Origin: Chloroflexota bacterium
Lineage (GTDB): Bacteria; Chloroflexota; Chloroflexia; Thermomicrobiales; UBA6265
Assembly (NCBI GenBank): GCA_023423795.1
Contig: JAFAEX010000002.1
Location: forward strand, 1-28,726
Reading direction: 5' to 3'
DNA length: 28,726 bases
The notes below the pieces were generated by a model, which ran no database searches, was not told the origin of the DNA, and saw only the letters and a list, made by a program, of their open reading frames with translations. The stretch's first letter is position 1. Each line of letters starts with the position of its first letter. Of the stretch, positions 15,300 to 23,297 are shown piece after piece. The translations under genes were made by a program, and so were the position numbers.

Positions 15300-16328
15300 C
15301 TACAGATCCGCCAGCGCCACCCGCGCGCCGCCCTGCTCGACCGATTGGCGGGCGGCCAGCGCCACGGCGAGCGCGAGCCGGGCATCGGCCGGGGTGGCGC
15401 GGTCGGCCGGCTTGCCGGTGCGCAGGCAGTCGATGAACCACGCGCACTCGGCGTGGTACGGGTCCTCCTGCTCGACCTGGAGGCGTTGCGGGTCGCCGGA
15501 ATCCGGGAACAGCGTCAACTGGTTGACGCCGGCGCCCATCTCCACGCTGCGCCCGCCGGCGCGGAAGTCGTACTCAAGCGCTTCCCGTTCGCACAGGACT
15601 TCGATGCGCGAGGAGAACGGGTAGCTTTCCGGCAGCGTCATCCCGCCGTCCACCAGCGCCGATGCGCCGCCTTCGTAGTCGATCAGCACCTGCACCTGGT
15701 CGATGCCGCGCGAGCGCGGGTTGACCGAACCGCGCGCGGTCACTGCCACCGGCTGCCCGAAGATCCAGTTCAGCGCGTCGTAGTCGTGGATCATCATGTC
15801 CACCACCGCACCGCCGGTCAGTTCGGATTGCGAGAAGAGTTGCGACCAGGCCGGGAACGGCTGCCGGCGGGAGGCGAACCCGAAGCGCGGCGCGCCCGCC
15901 TCGCCCTCGTGCACGCGCCGGGCGATTTCCACGTACTCCGGCCAGAAGCGCAGGACGTGCGCGATGCCGACGGTGCGGTCGGTCGCCGCGGCGCGGGCCA
16001 CCAGCGCGTCGGCGTCCTCCAGCGTCATCGCGATCGGCTTTTCCAGCAGCACGTGCTTGCCGGCGTCCAGCGCCGCCTCGGTAACGCGGCGATGCTCGGG
16101 CGTCGGCAGGCAGATGTCCACCGCGTCGATCGTCGGGTCGGCCAGCAGGGCGTCGAGGTCGTCGGTCCAGCGGGAGCCGAGTTCCTTCGCCAGCGGCTCG
16201 GCGCGGTCGGGGCGCGGCGCGTAGAAGGCCGCGATCTCCACCCCGTCCATTCCCGAATAGGCCTTGCCGTGGGTGCCGCCCATGAACCCCGCGCCGAGCA
16301 CCGCCACCCGGATCGTGTCGTTCGCCAC
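15300..16328 (-). CDS. Gfo/Idh/MocA family NAD(P)-dependent oxidoreductase
   Basis: A 342-residue sugar or polyol dehydrogenase, related to myo-inositol 2-dehydrogenases. The N-terminal Rossmann domain has GAGFMG (12-17), and the family's EKP motif is at 96-98 (LLEKPIAM). The C-terminal domain has the catalytic pattern GGAVVDMMIHDYD with D177 and H181. The start is GTG at 16328, after GGAGGAA. It is the last gene of the minus-strand operon that starts near 21.2 kb. Together with the isomerase before it, this points to oxidation of an inositol- or sugar-like compound; the substrate is not identifiable. Between the two genes lies a pair of heptamer arrays. Confidence 0.92.
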   Translation of the reverse strand: MANDTIRVAVLGAGFMGGTHGKAYSGMDGVEIAAFYAPRPDRAEPLAKELGSRWTDDLDALLADPTIDAVDICLPTPEHRRVTEAALDAGKHVLLEKPIAMTLEDADALVARAAATDRTVGIAHVLRFWPEYVEIARRVHEGEAGAPRFGFASRRQPFPAWSQLFSQSELTGGAVVDMMIHDYDALNWIFGQPVAVTARGSVNPRSRGIDQVQVLIDYEGGASALVDGGMTLPESYPFSSRIEVLCEREALEYDFRAGGRSVEMGAGVNQLTLFPDSGDPQRLQVEQEDPYHAECAWFIDCLRTGKPADRATPADARLALAVALAARQSVEQGGARVALADL

Positions 16329-16343
16329 GCGTCGTTCCTCCGC

Positions 16344-16420
16344 AGACGAGAGACGAGAGACGTGAGCGGCGCTTCGCCGACCGCCTTTCCGTCACGTCTC
16401 ACGTCTCACGTCTCTCGTCT
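16344..16420. repeat. Inverted pair of heptamer arrays, element 1
   Basis: The left array is AGACGAG, AGACGAG, AGACGTG, AG (16344-16366). The right array on the plus strand is three ACGTCTC units (16394-16414) plus TCGTCT to 16420. Arms of 16 bases pair perfectly. Between them is a 13-base palindrome CGGCGCTTCGCCG (16367-16379). On the coding strand the array starts at the stop codon TAG of the isomerase gene. The architecture matches 20096-20200. Confidence 0.85.
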
Positions 16421-17240
16421 AAACCTCGGGGATGAACTGCCGCACGTGCCGGTAGGAGTCGGCCATCGCCTTGTCCACCTCGGCCAGCGGCGGCATCGGC
16501 TCGCCCTCGAACTCGACCTCGACCGAACAGGGGCCGTCGAACCCCGCCTCGTCCAGCGTCTTGAAGATCGCGGCGTAGTCGATCTCGCCGGTGCCGACGG
16601 TCGGGAAGTTCCAGACGCCGGGGCCGCCGATCTGGTCCTTGACGTGGAGGTGGAACACCTTGTCCACCGCCTTCGGCAGGTCGCCGACCGGGTCGGTCGC
16701 GCCGTAGAAGATGACGTTGCCGCCGTCGTAGTTGATGCCGACGTTCGGCTTGCCGATGCGCTCGACGAGGGCGCCCGAGATCTCGCCGGTGGCCAGCAGA
16801 CCGCCGTGGGTTTCGAGGCAGATCGAGATCCCGTCGGCGGCGGCCTCGTCGGCCAGGGTGCCGATGCGGGCCAGGAACGCCTCGCGCTGCTCGTCCAGCG
16901 AGCCGGCCGAGGAGGCGTCGTGGCCGCCGGTCGAGGTGGTGATCTTCGAGATCCCCAGTTCGCGGCACAGGCGCAGCGCCTTGCGGAACTCGTTCATCCC
17001 CTCGTCGGTGACGAGGTCGGAGTGGCCGGAGAGGCTGACCGCGGTGAGGCCGTGCTTCGCCAGCAGTTCGCGCACGCGGTCCAGTTCGGCGTCGTCGGCG
17101 TCGCGGGTGACGTGCTCGGTCCAGCCCGGCACGCTGGTCAGTTCCACCGAGCGGAACCCGGCGCGGGCGATGCCGTCGAGGGCCTCTTCGAGCGAGTAGG
17201 AGTGGTAGGAGTTGGTGGAAGCGGCGAGGCGGTCGGCCAT
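16419..17240 (-). CDS. Sugar phosphate isomerase/epimerase family TIM-barrel protein
   Basis: A 273-residue xylose-isomerase-like TIM barrel (AP endonuclease 2 fold). The predicted metal ligands are in order: E143 (LETHGG), D172 (NYDGGN), H198 (HLHVKD) and E241 (SVEVEFE). This is the pattern of the IolE/IolI and hydroxypyruvate-isomerase-like group. The ATG at 17240 has GGAGAT 10 bases upstream and removes a 15-residue extension from an earlier ATG. It precedes the Gfo/Idh dehydrogenase, a pairing common in inositol and rare-sugar catabolism. The exact reaction is unknown. Confidence 0.88.
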   Translation of the reverse strand: MADRLAASTNSYHSYSLEEALDGIARAGFRSVELTSVPGWTEHVTRDADDAELDRVRELLAKHGLTAVSLSGHSDLVTDEGMNEFRKALRLCRELGISKITTSTGGHDASSAGSLDEQREAFLARIGTLADEAAADGISICLETHGGLLATGEISGALVERIGKPNVGINYDGGNVIFYGATDPVGDLPKAVDKVFHLHVKDQIGGPGVWNFPTVGTGEIDYAAIFKTLDEAGFDGPCSVEVEFEGEPMPPLAEVDKAMADSYRHVRQFIPEV

Positions 17241-17366
17241 CGGGATGGGATCTCCTTTCGGGTGGTCGTTTCGCGTGCCGTTCACGTACGGCGTGCGGGA
17301 CGGTCGGGGTGCGAGGAGGCGCAGGGTTCAATGCGGTGCGGAGTGCGGCGTCGTCCGGCGGCAGGT

Positions 17367-17386
17367 CCCGGGGCTAAAGCCCCGGG
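17367..17386. repeat. Perfect GC-rich palindrome between operon genes
   Basis: CCCGGGGC-TAAA-GCCCCGGG forms a hairpin of 8 pairs with a 4-base loop. It lies in the 190-base gap between the VOC gene and the isomerase gene. It resembles the GGGGTTGAAACCCC hairpins of the repeat clusters and may be a further dispersed repeat or a processing/attenuation hairpin. Confidence 0.6.
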
Positions 17387-17430
17387 TTTCGGATGCCTGC
17401 TCCGGCTACGGCCGAGACACACCACAGCCC

Positions 17431-17796
17431 CTACTCGTTGAACCAGCGCCGCCCCGGCTTGAACTCCATGTATTCGTTGAACAGCCCGTCCTCGCGGGTG
17501 AAGGCGACGCGGGCGAACGGCGGGTCGCCGACCTCGAAGGGCTGCAGGTAGACGTCCTTGCCCTCCAGGTGCGGCTCCAGCGCCTCGACCTCCCACGCGA
17601 TGTGCGGGGCGTCCATGAACTCCGGGTCGATCGGGCTGTCCTCCGCGTAGCGCAGGAACTCGATGCGGTTCGGGTGGGTCAGCGGGCTGGTCACCCAGCA
17701 CTTGCTGGCCGTCACCTCGTCCTCGTTCGGCTGCTCCTCGTAGGCGCGCAGCCCGACGTGGTGGAACGTCTTCCACGGGCGGGACGACTCGGACAT
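17431..17796 (-). CDS. VOC (glyoxalase/bleomycin-resistance fold) family protein
   Basis: A 121-residue single-domain protein with the vicinal-oxygen-chelate pattern. FHHVGL at the start gives H13, then NRIEFLRY (E46), PHIAWEV (H65) and a C-terminal NEYMEF (E111). These are spaced as the usual two-His two-Glu metal site of two beta-alpha-beta-beta-beta halves. The ATG follows GGAGG by 5 bases. It lies in the operon between the ABC binding protein and the isomerase, so it may be an isomerase, epimerase or dioxygenase for the imported compound; the reaction cannot be told. Confidence 0.75.
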   Translation of the reverse strand: MSESSRPWKTFHHVGLRAYEEQPNEDEVTASKCWVTSPLTHPNRIEFLRYAEDSPIDPEFMDAPHIAWEVEALEPHLEGKDVYLQPFEVGDPPFARVAFTREDGLFNEYMEFKPGRRWFNE

Positions 17797-17889
17797 TCAT
17801 TCCTCCAGGGGAACGCGCGACCGGTCCCGGCCGTCCCGTCCGGGGCGGCCGGGAACCGGCGGTTCGGCGCGATCGCGGCAACGTGATCG

Positions 17890-19086
17890 TTAGGCGGCCG
17901 GCGTGGCCGACGACGCCTCGTCCTCGACGCCCGCGCCTGCCGGCTGGGTCAGCGAGGCGAAGTCGCCGGACAGCTCGAAGCCCTCGGCGTCGGCCACGAC
18001 CTGGTCGTGGTCGAAGTCGTTGGCGCCGGCGATGTAGTCGTTGGAGAGCACGTCGGCCGCCGACAGCTCCTGGGTGAGCTGCCCGATGTCGAAGGTCGTG
18101 GTCAGGAAGGTGTTCCACGACTCCTCGTCGTGCCAGCCCCAGCCCTGCCGGGTCGCCCAGTCGCCACGGTAGACCTCGGCGAGCTGCCACATCGACTCGA
18201 CGGCGATCTGCTTGTCCTCGAACACCTCGTTCAGGACCGGCAGCGCTTCCATCGTGATCTGGGTGGCGGCCACCGGGTTGTGGAAGCCGAACTCCAGCCC
18301 CATCGCCCAGCCGCGGAAGTAGCGGGTGTAGATGTCGGCCAGGTCCGGGTTTTCGAGGTCGGACCGGCGGATGACGAAGGAGTTGGCCGGGAACTTCGAC
18401 CAGTCCTTGCCGAGGATGTAGTCGAAGTCGAGGCCGGTGGCGGCCCACTGGGCGCGCAACCCGGCCCAGCTCAGCGCCGAGTCGGCCTGCCCCTGCGCCA
18501 GCGCCTGCGCCCAGGTCTGCCCGGCATCGACGTAGGTGACGGTGCTCGGGTCGCCGCCGGCCTGGGCGATCTCCGGGTTGGTGATGCCCTGCCAGCCGGC
18601 CGAGCCGAGCACGATCGTCTTGCCTTCGAGGTCCTTGACGCTGGGCAGCGCTTCGCCCTTGCGGAAGGCGAAGTCGAAGACGTCGTACGCGCCCATCTGG
18701 AACGCCGAAACGAGCGGGCTGCCCTGCTCGATCATCAGCGTGAAGACGCCGGGCGACGGGTAGGCCACGTCCGCCTGGCCGACATCGACCGCCTTGGTGC
18801 CGGCGGTCGCCTCGATCGGGCCGGGTTCCAGCGTGGTCTGGATGTCGCCGAAGTAGCCGAAGCGCATGCCCACCCAGTACGGGTAGTCGTCGAGCACGTC
18901 CACCGTGCCGCGCGGGGAAACCCAGCGGATCGAGTTGTCCTCCGGCTGGGCGGCCAGCACGTGGGCGCGCTCCAGGGCCGACAGGGCGGCGCCGCTGACG
19001 CCGAGCGCGGCGGCGCCGCGCACCAGGCCGCGGCGGGAGATCTGGCCGGAAACGAAGCGGTCGATCAGCGCGTCGAAACGGTCCAT
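17890..19086 (-). CDS. ABC transporter substrate-binding protein, nitrate/sulfonate/taurine type
   Basis: A 398-residue exported binding protein of the NMT1/SsuA-like fold. The Tat leader has SRRGLVRGAAALG with twin arginines at 18-19 and ends near LAAQ (47). The mature protein shows the family's flow: dependence on two lobes, DVGQADVAYPSPG (where such proteins test for a vacant site), DLEGKTIVLGSAGWQG, and YVDAGQTWAQALAQGQADSA. A low-complexity tail rich in Glu/Ala/Ser closes it. The ATG at 19086 (AAGGAG, 8-base spacing) is preferred over one at 19134. Ligands of this group are small (taurine, nitrate, pyrimidine precursors); the neighbours suggest a carbon compound. Confidence 0.88.
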   Translation of the reverse strand: MDRFDALIDRFVSGQISRRGLVRGAAALGVSGAALSALERAHVLAAQPEDNSIRWVSPRGTVDVLDDYPYWVGMRFGYFGDIQTTLEPGPIEATAGTKAVDVGQADVAYPSPGVFTLMIEQGSPLVSAFQMGAYDVFDFAFRKGEALPSVKDLEGKTIVLGSAGWQGITNPEIAQAGGDPSTVTYVDAGQTWAQALAQGQADSALSWAGLRAQWAATGLDFDYILGKDWSKFPANSFVIRRSDLENPDLADIYTRYFRGWAMGLEFGFHNPVAATQITMEALPVLNEVFEDKQIAVESMWQLAEVYRGDWATRQGWGWHDEESWNTFLTTTFDIGQLTQELSAADVLSNDYIAGANDFDHDQVVADAEGFELSGDFASLTQPAGAGVEDEASSATPAA

Positions 19087-19219
19087 CCTCGTCACTCCTT
19101 CGTGCGGTGCGCCGGCCCACGCCGGGCCGGTCATCGGGATGCGGGACCGAACTGGCCGGCGGCTCCGCCGCCGCCGGTCGCTGCCTCCTTTCGTGCGCGT
19201 CGCGGGCGCGGCGGCGGGT

Positions 19220-20077
19220 CTAGGCCTGCCAGCTCGCCCACTTCTTGCCGACCCAGTAGAAGATGACGTAGATGCTGACGCCCATGAGGGCGAGCAACAC
19301 GATGATGGCGTAGAAGTTTTCCATCTTGACCATCGACGACCAGAACATGAGCTGGTTGCCCAGCCCGTTCTTGCCGCCGACCATCTCCGCGCCGACCGCG
19401 GTCAGCATCCCGAAGATGGCGCCGACCATCAGGCCGACGATGATCATCGGCAGCGCCAGCGGGAAGCGGATCTTGGTAAAGATCTGGAACGTCGTGGCCC
19501 CGTAGGATCGCGCCAGCGCAATCTTGGCGAGGTCGGTGCGGCGGAAGCCGGTGGCGGAGTTGATCATCACCATCGGGCCGGAGGCGAGCGCCACCGCGAT
19601 GATGCGCGGGGTCATCGTGAAGCCGAACTGGAGGATGAGCAGGGGCACCAGCGCGATCATCGGCGTGGTGACCAGCAGGAGGATGTACGGGGTGATGATC
19701 TTCTCGACCAGCGGGAATTGGGTGATCACCGCGGCGAGCACGATGCCGATGGTCGCGCCGATGGCGAACCCGCTCAGCAGCTCGATCAGCGTCACCTGCA
19801 TGTGCGGCCAGAACAGGTCGGGGAACCGCGTCACCAGGGTGACGAACACCTGGCTCGGCAGCGGGAAGATGTAGCTCTGGACGTTGGACAGCCGGATGAA
19901 CAACTCGGCCCCGCCGAGGATCACGACGGCCACCCCGATGATGAGGACGACGTCGCGCCAGCTGCTGGCGAAGCCGGTGGAAGTCAGCGCCGACCAGTTG
20001 GTGAGATCGACCTCGCCGTCGCCCTCGGTTTCCGTTCCCCCGAACGTCGGGATCGTTTCGCGCAGTTCGCTCGCCAT
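19220..20077 (-). CDS. ABC transporter permease, SsuC/TauC-like
   Basis: A 285-residue BPD_transp_1 permease with six hydrophobic segments (about 42-60, 96-118, 128-152, 158-176, 208-230, 256-276). The EAA-type cytoplasmic loop that docks on the ATPase reads ALARSYGATTFQIFTKIRFP (187-206). The first 40 residues are polar and acidic, somewhat long for the family. The ATG has GAGAGGA upstream. It lies between the ATPase and binding-protein genes, separated from the ATPase by heptamer arrays. Confidence 0.92.
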   Translation of the reverse strand: MASELRETIPTFGGTETEGDGEVDLTNWSALTSTGFASSWRDVVLIIGVAVVILGGAELFIRLSNVQSYIFPLPSQVFVTLVTRFPDLFWPHMQVTLIELLSGFAIGATIGIVLAAVITQFPLVEKIITPYILLLVTTPMIALVPLLILQFGFTMTPRIIAVALASGPMVMINSATGFRRTDLAKIALARSYGATTFQIFTKIRFPLALPMIIVGLMVGAIFGMLTAVGAEMVGGKNGLGNQLMFWSSMVKMENFYAIIVLLALMGVSIYVIFYWVGKKWASWQA

Positions 20078-20095
20078 CGGTATCCTCTCTTGACG

Positions 20096-20200
20096 AGGCG
20101 ACAGGCGTCAGGCGTCAGGCGACAGCAACGAGTCGTTGGTGATGTCGCCCAAATGAGCCTGAAACCCGCAATCCTCTGTCGCCTGTCGCCTGTCGCCTCG
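20096..20200. repeat. Inverted pair of heptamer arrays, element 2
   Basis: Left array: AGGCGAC, AGGCGTC, AGGCGTC, AGGCGAC, AG (20096-20125). Right array: three TGTCGCC units (20177-20197) plus TCG. The arms are near-exact complements. A 13-base palindrome CAACGAGTCGTTG (20126-20138) follows the left array at once, as in element 1. On the coding strand the right array begins 1 base after the TGA of the ATPase gene. Left units of both elements fit AGRCGWS. Confidence 0.85.
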
Positions 20201-20201
20201 C

Positions 20202-21041
20202 TCAGTCGGCGGCCCGGCTGTTCGGGGTGTAGACCCCGGTCTCGATCGTCCGCTTGATCTCGATGACGGAGTCGATGAAGTCGGGTTCGAAGGTCATCTC
20301 GATCGTGCGCGGGCGGGGCAGGTCGATCGGGAAGATGTGGGCCAGCCGCCCCGGCCGCGGCGTCAGCACGACCACGCGGTCGGCCAGGAAGATCGCCTCG
20401 GAGACGTTGTGGGTGACGAAGACGATGGTCTTGCCGGTCTCCATCCAGAGGCGCTGGATGAGCAGGTTCATCTCGTCGCGGGTGAAGGCGTCGAGCGCGC
20501 CGAACGGCTCGTCCATCAGGATCACGTCGGGATCGAAGGACAGGCAGCGGACGATGCTGGCGCGCTGCTGCATGCCGCCGGAGAGTTCGCGCGGCATCTT
20601 CTTTTCGAACCCGGCCAGCCCGACCTCCTTGAGGAGTTGCTGGATGCGCCCCTCGTAGGGCGCCGGGTCGATCTTCTTGATCTCGAATGGGAAGCGGATG
20701 TTGTCGCGCAGGTTGCGCCAGGGCAGCAGGTTGGCGTCCTGGAAGATCATGCCGATCTCCGGGCGCGGCCCGGTCACCGGCGTGCCGTTCAGGGTCACCG
20801 TGCCCTTGGTCAGCTCGTGCAGGCCGGACATCGCCCACAGCAGCGTGCTCTTGCCGCAGCCGGACGGGCCGAGGATGCAGACGAACTCGCCCTTGCCGAT
20901 CTCAAGCGACAGGTTGTCGAGCGCGTGAACCGTCCCGGTCTGGGTCTTGTAGAGCTTGGTCGCGTGATCGACCGTCATCAACGTCGGGTGCGCCGGGGCC
21001 GTCCCGCCCGTTGGGGACACCCCGGACTTCGCCTGGACCAC
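20202..21041 (-). CDS. ABC transporter ATPase, SsuB/TauB/NrtD-like
   Basis: A 279-residue ATPase of the importer. Walker A GPSGCGKST is at 58-66, Q101 (MIFQDANLLPWR), signature LSGGMQQR at 153-160, Walker B VILMDEPF at 173-180 and H211 (VTHNVSEA). I chose the GTG at 21041, which has GGGGGGAT just upstream. An ATG at 20978 would start at the conserved domain but has no ribosome site, and the longer frame to 21203 has an unlikely Arg-rich start. It is the first gene of the six-gene operon and follows a good promoter at 21231-21260. Confidence 0.9.
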   Translation of the reverse strand: MVQAKSGVSPTGGTAPAHPTLMTVDHATKLYKTQTGTVHALDNLSLEIGKGEFVCILGPSGCGKSTLLWAMSGLHELTKGTVTLNGTPVTGPRPEIGMIFQDANLLPWRNLRDNIRFPFEIKKIDPAPYEGRIQQLLKEVGLAGFEKKMPRELSGGMQQRASIVRCLSFDPDVILMDEPFGALDAFTRDEMNLLIQRLWMETGKTIVFVTHNVSEAIFLADRVVVLTPRPGRLAHIFPIDLPRPRTIEMTFEPDFIDSVIEIKRTIETGVYTPNSRAAD

Positions 21042-21441
21042 AACCGATCCCCCCGTCGCCGCCGCGCCGTTGCGCGCCACCGGCGACGCCACTGCCGCCC
21101 GGCCGCCGTCGGCTCGGGCACGTCCTGCACTGGAACCCCGGCGCGGGCGACGCCGCCCGCGCGATGCCGATGAAGGGCCGTCGCCTGGATTGTCGAGGCG
21201 CAAACGTGTGCGCGTTGGTGGATTCCGGGGATTCTATGAATGCCCCGGGCGGGGTGTCAACCGCGCCCGGCCCGAAATCCGCAATCGGTTCCATCCGCCG
21301 CGCCGCCACACCCGCCGCTCCCCAGCGAGAGGGCGAGCGCCGCCGCGGTTTTCGGCGGCGTCGCGCCGGGCACGCGGGTCGCACCGCCCGTGTCGCGGCT
21401 GATAGACTGACCCGCGGGCAACGGCGGCGAGGGTTTCGGGG
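21042..21441. other. Divergent promoter region
   Basis: About 400 bases lie between the minus-strand transporter operon and the plus-strand glycosyltransferase. They hold the promoter at 21231-21260 with a roughly 180-base leader for the former. For the latter I see only a TAGACT hexamer near 21400 without a matching -35. No further gene is supported. Confidence 0.65.
21231..21260 (-). promoter_or_regulatory. Sigma-70-like promoter of the minus-strand transporter/catabolic operon
   Basis: On the minus strand a perfect TTGACA (21260-21255) is followed after 18 bases by TAGAAT (21236-21231), one mismatch from TATAAT. This is the best promoter match I see in the window. It leads into the ATPase start at 21041. 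A CCCCGCCCGGGG partial palindrome inside the spacer could be an operator. Confidence 0.65.
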
Positions 21442-22518
21442 ATGGGCACGGCCGAACAAGCGAGGCTCGGTCGCGGCCAGACCGCCGCTGGGCCGCACGT
21501 CCGGGACCGGAACGGGACGCCCATCGGCAACGGCGTCCTCCCCGCCGGCATTCCGCGCGGCGACGGCGCACGGACGGCGGTCCCCTCGATCAGCGTCGTC
21601 GTCCCGGTGTACCGGAGCCGCGAAACGCTGCCGCCGCTGGTGGACCGCCTCGTCCCGGTGCTGGACGACCTGGCCGACGAGTACGAGGTCATCCTCGTCA
21701 ACGACGGCAGCCCGGACGGCAGTTGGGAGCAGATCGACGCCCTGGCGCGGGACGAACCGCGCGTCGTCGGCATCGACCTGCGGCGCAACTACGGCCAGCA
21801 CAACGCGCTGCTGTGCGGCATCCGCGCCGCCCGCCATGGCCTGATCGTCACGGTGGACGACGACTTGCAGCACCCGCCCGAGGAAATCCCGGTGGTGCTG
21901 GGCAAACTGCTGGCCGAGGACCTCGACGTCGTCTACGGCGTTCCCCAGCGGCCGGAGCACGGCCTCCTGCGCAACGTCGCGTCGGCCGTCACCAAAACTG
22001 TGCTCCAAAGTTCGATGGGCGCCGAGACGGCCCGCAGCATCAGCGCCTTCCGGATCTTTCGGGCCGACGTCCGCGAGGCGTTCGCCGACTACCAGAGCCC
22101 GTTCGTCTCCATCGACGTGCTGCTCACCTGGGGAACCACCCGCTTCGGCGCGGTGCCCGTGCGCCATGAGCCGCGGCGCGTCGGCACGACCAACTACACG
22201 GTCCGCAAACTGCTCACCCACACCTTCAGCATGCTGACCGGCTTCAGCACCCTGCCGCTGCAGATCGCCTCCTACGTCGGGTTCGCCTTCACCGTGGTCG
22301 GGCTGCTCGTGCTGCTGTACGTGCTCGGGCGCTACGCCATCCAGGGGACGTCCGTGGCAGGATTCCCCTTCCTCGCCTCGATCGTCGCGCTCTTTTCCGG
22401 GGCGCAGATGTTCGCCCTCGGCATCATGGGCGAGTACCTTGCCCGCATGCACTTCCGCAGCATGGAGCGCCCGCCCTACACCGTGCGCCGGCGGATCGCG
22501 GGGCCGGACCCGGAATGA
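21442..22518 (+). CDS. Polyprenyl-phosphate glycosyltransferase, GT2, ArnC/DPM1-like
   Basis: A 358-residue GT2 enzyme that would transfer a sugar from a nucleotide donor to undecaprenyl phosphate. SISVVVPVYRSRETLPPLVD (50-69) starts the GT-A fold; VNDGS is at 86-90, and the metal-binding DXD-type VDDDLQHPPEE begins at 138. Two C-terminal membrane helices (about 270-297 and 304-331) followed by GEYLARMHFRSMERPPY are typical of the ArnC/GtrB group. The first 45 residues are a low-complexity extension; no other in-frame start is available. Its TGA overlaps the next ATG. Confidence 0.9.
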   Translation: MGTAEQARLGRGQTAAGPHVRDRNGTPIGNGVLPAGIPRGDGARTAVPSISVVVPVYRSRETLPPLVDRLVPVLDDLADEYEVILVNDGSPDGSWEQIDALARDEPRVVGIDLRRNYGQHNALLCGIRAARHGLIVTVDDDLQHPPEEIPVVLGKLLAEDLDVVYGVPQRPEHGLLRNVASAVTKTVLQSSMGAETARSISAFRIFRADVREAFADYQSPFVSIDVLLTWGTTRFGAVPVRHEPRRVGTTNYTVRKLLTHTFSMLTGFSTLPLQIASYVGFAFTVVGLLVLLYVLGRYAIQGTSVAGFPFLASIVALFSGAQMFALGIMGEYLARMHFRSMERPPYTVRRRIAGPDPE

Positions 22519-23297
22519 CGGCGACCGCGCCCGCCGCGCCCTGCCGCATCCTCGATTGGGATTCGGCCTTCTGGGGCGTCCGCATCGCCCAGGTGATGCC
22601 GCCGCGCCTCGACCCGGCGACGGCGGACGCCGTCGATGCCTTCTGCGCCCGCGAGAACGTCGCCTGCGCCTTTTTCCTCGCCCGCCTCGACGACCCGGAA
22701 TCGACGACGCTCGCCGAGGACCGGGGCTTCCGGTTCGCCGACGTGCGCCTGACCTTCGCCCGCGCCACCGAACAGCCGGGAGCACGGCGGCACGCGCCGC
22801 TCCCGCCCGAACTCGCGCTGCGCCCCAGCCGGGCAGACGACGTGCCGCCGCTGCGGGAGATCGCCGCCGAGAGCCACGACGGCACGCGCTTCTTCCACGA
22901 CCGCGCCTTCCCCCGCGAGGGATGCCGCCGCCTGTACGCGACCTGGCTGGAGCGCAGTTGCGAGGGGTACGCCGACCGGGTGCTGGTCGCCGCGTGGGAT
23001 GATGCCCCGATCGGCTACGTCACCTGCCACCTGCCGGACGAGACCCACCCGGCGGGCCGGATCGGCCTGATCGGCGTGGACGCGGCGATGCGGGGCCGCG
23101 GCGTCGGGCGCCACCTCGTCGCCGCCGCGCTCGACTGGTTCGGCGAGCAGGGCGCGGATCGGGTCGCGGTCGTCACCCAGGGCGCGAATCTCGCCGCCCA
23201 GCACCTGTACGCCGGCAGCGGTTTCCTGCCGAGCGACTCCCGGCTCTGGTTCCACAAATGGTTCCGCACGCACGACTTCGACGAGGGCCTCCCGTGA
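22515..23297 (+). CDS. WecD-like GNAT N-acetyltransferase
   Basis: A 260-residue protein built like dTDP-fucosamine acetyltransferase WecD. The N-terminal domain has LDWDSAFWGVRIAQV (13-27), a WecD-type signature. The C-terminal GNAT domain has the acetyl-CoA loop RGRGVGRH (193-200) and the N225/Y232 region (GANLAAQHLYAGSGF). It would acetylate the 4-amino group of a dTDP-4-amino-4,6-dideoxyhexose. It overlaps genes on both sides by 4 bases and lies directly before the WecE-like aminotransferase that would make its substrate. Confidence 0.87.
   Translation: MTATAPAAPCRILDWDSAFWGVRIAQVMPPRLDPATADAVDAFCARENVACAFFLARLDDPESTTLAEDRGFRFADVRLTFARATEQPGARRHAPLPPELALRPSRADDVPPLREIAAESHDGTRFFHDRAFPREGCRRLYATWLERSCEGYADRVLVAAWDDAPIGYVTCHLPDETHPAGRIGLIGVDAAMRGRGVGRHLVAAALDWFGEQGADRVAVVTQGANLAAQHLYAGSGFLPSDSRLWFHKWFRTHDFDEGLP

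Noticed and set aside
14644..15385. Several 80-150 codon frames in the repeat gap
   Set aside because: All are translations of palindromic repeats (MAALFWQPPSS-like strings recur) and none has a ribosome site or a conserved fold.
16344..16420. CRISPR-like array
   Set aside because: Units are only 7 bases with no spacers, and the two halves are inverted; no cas genes are present.
17367..17386. Rho-independent terminator that would split the six-gene operon
   Set aside because: On the coding strand the hairpin is not followed by a T-run, and the isomerase behind it has no visible promoter of its own.
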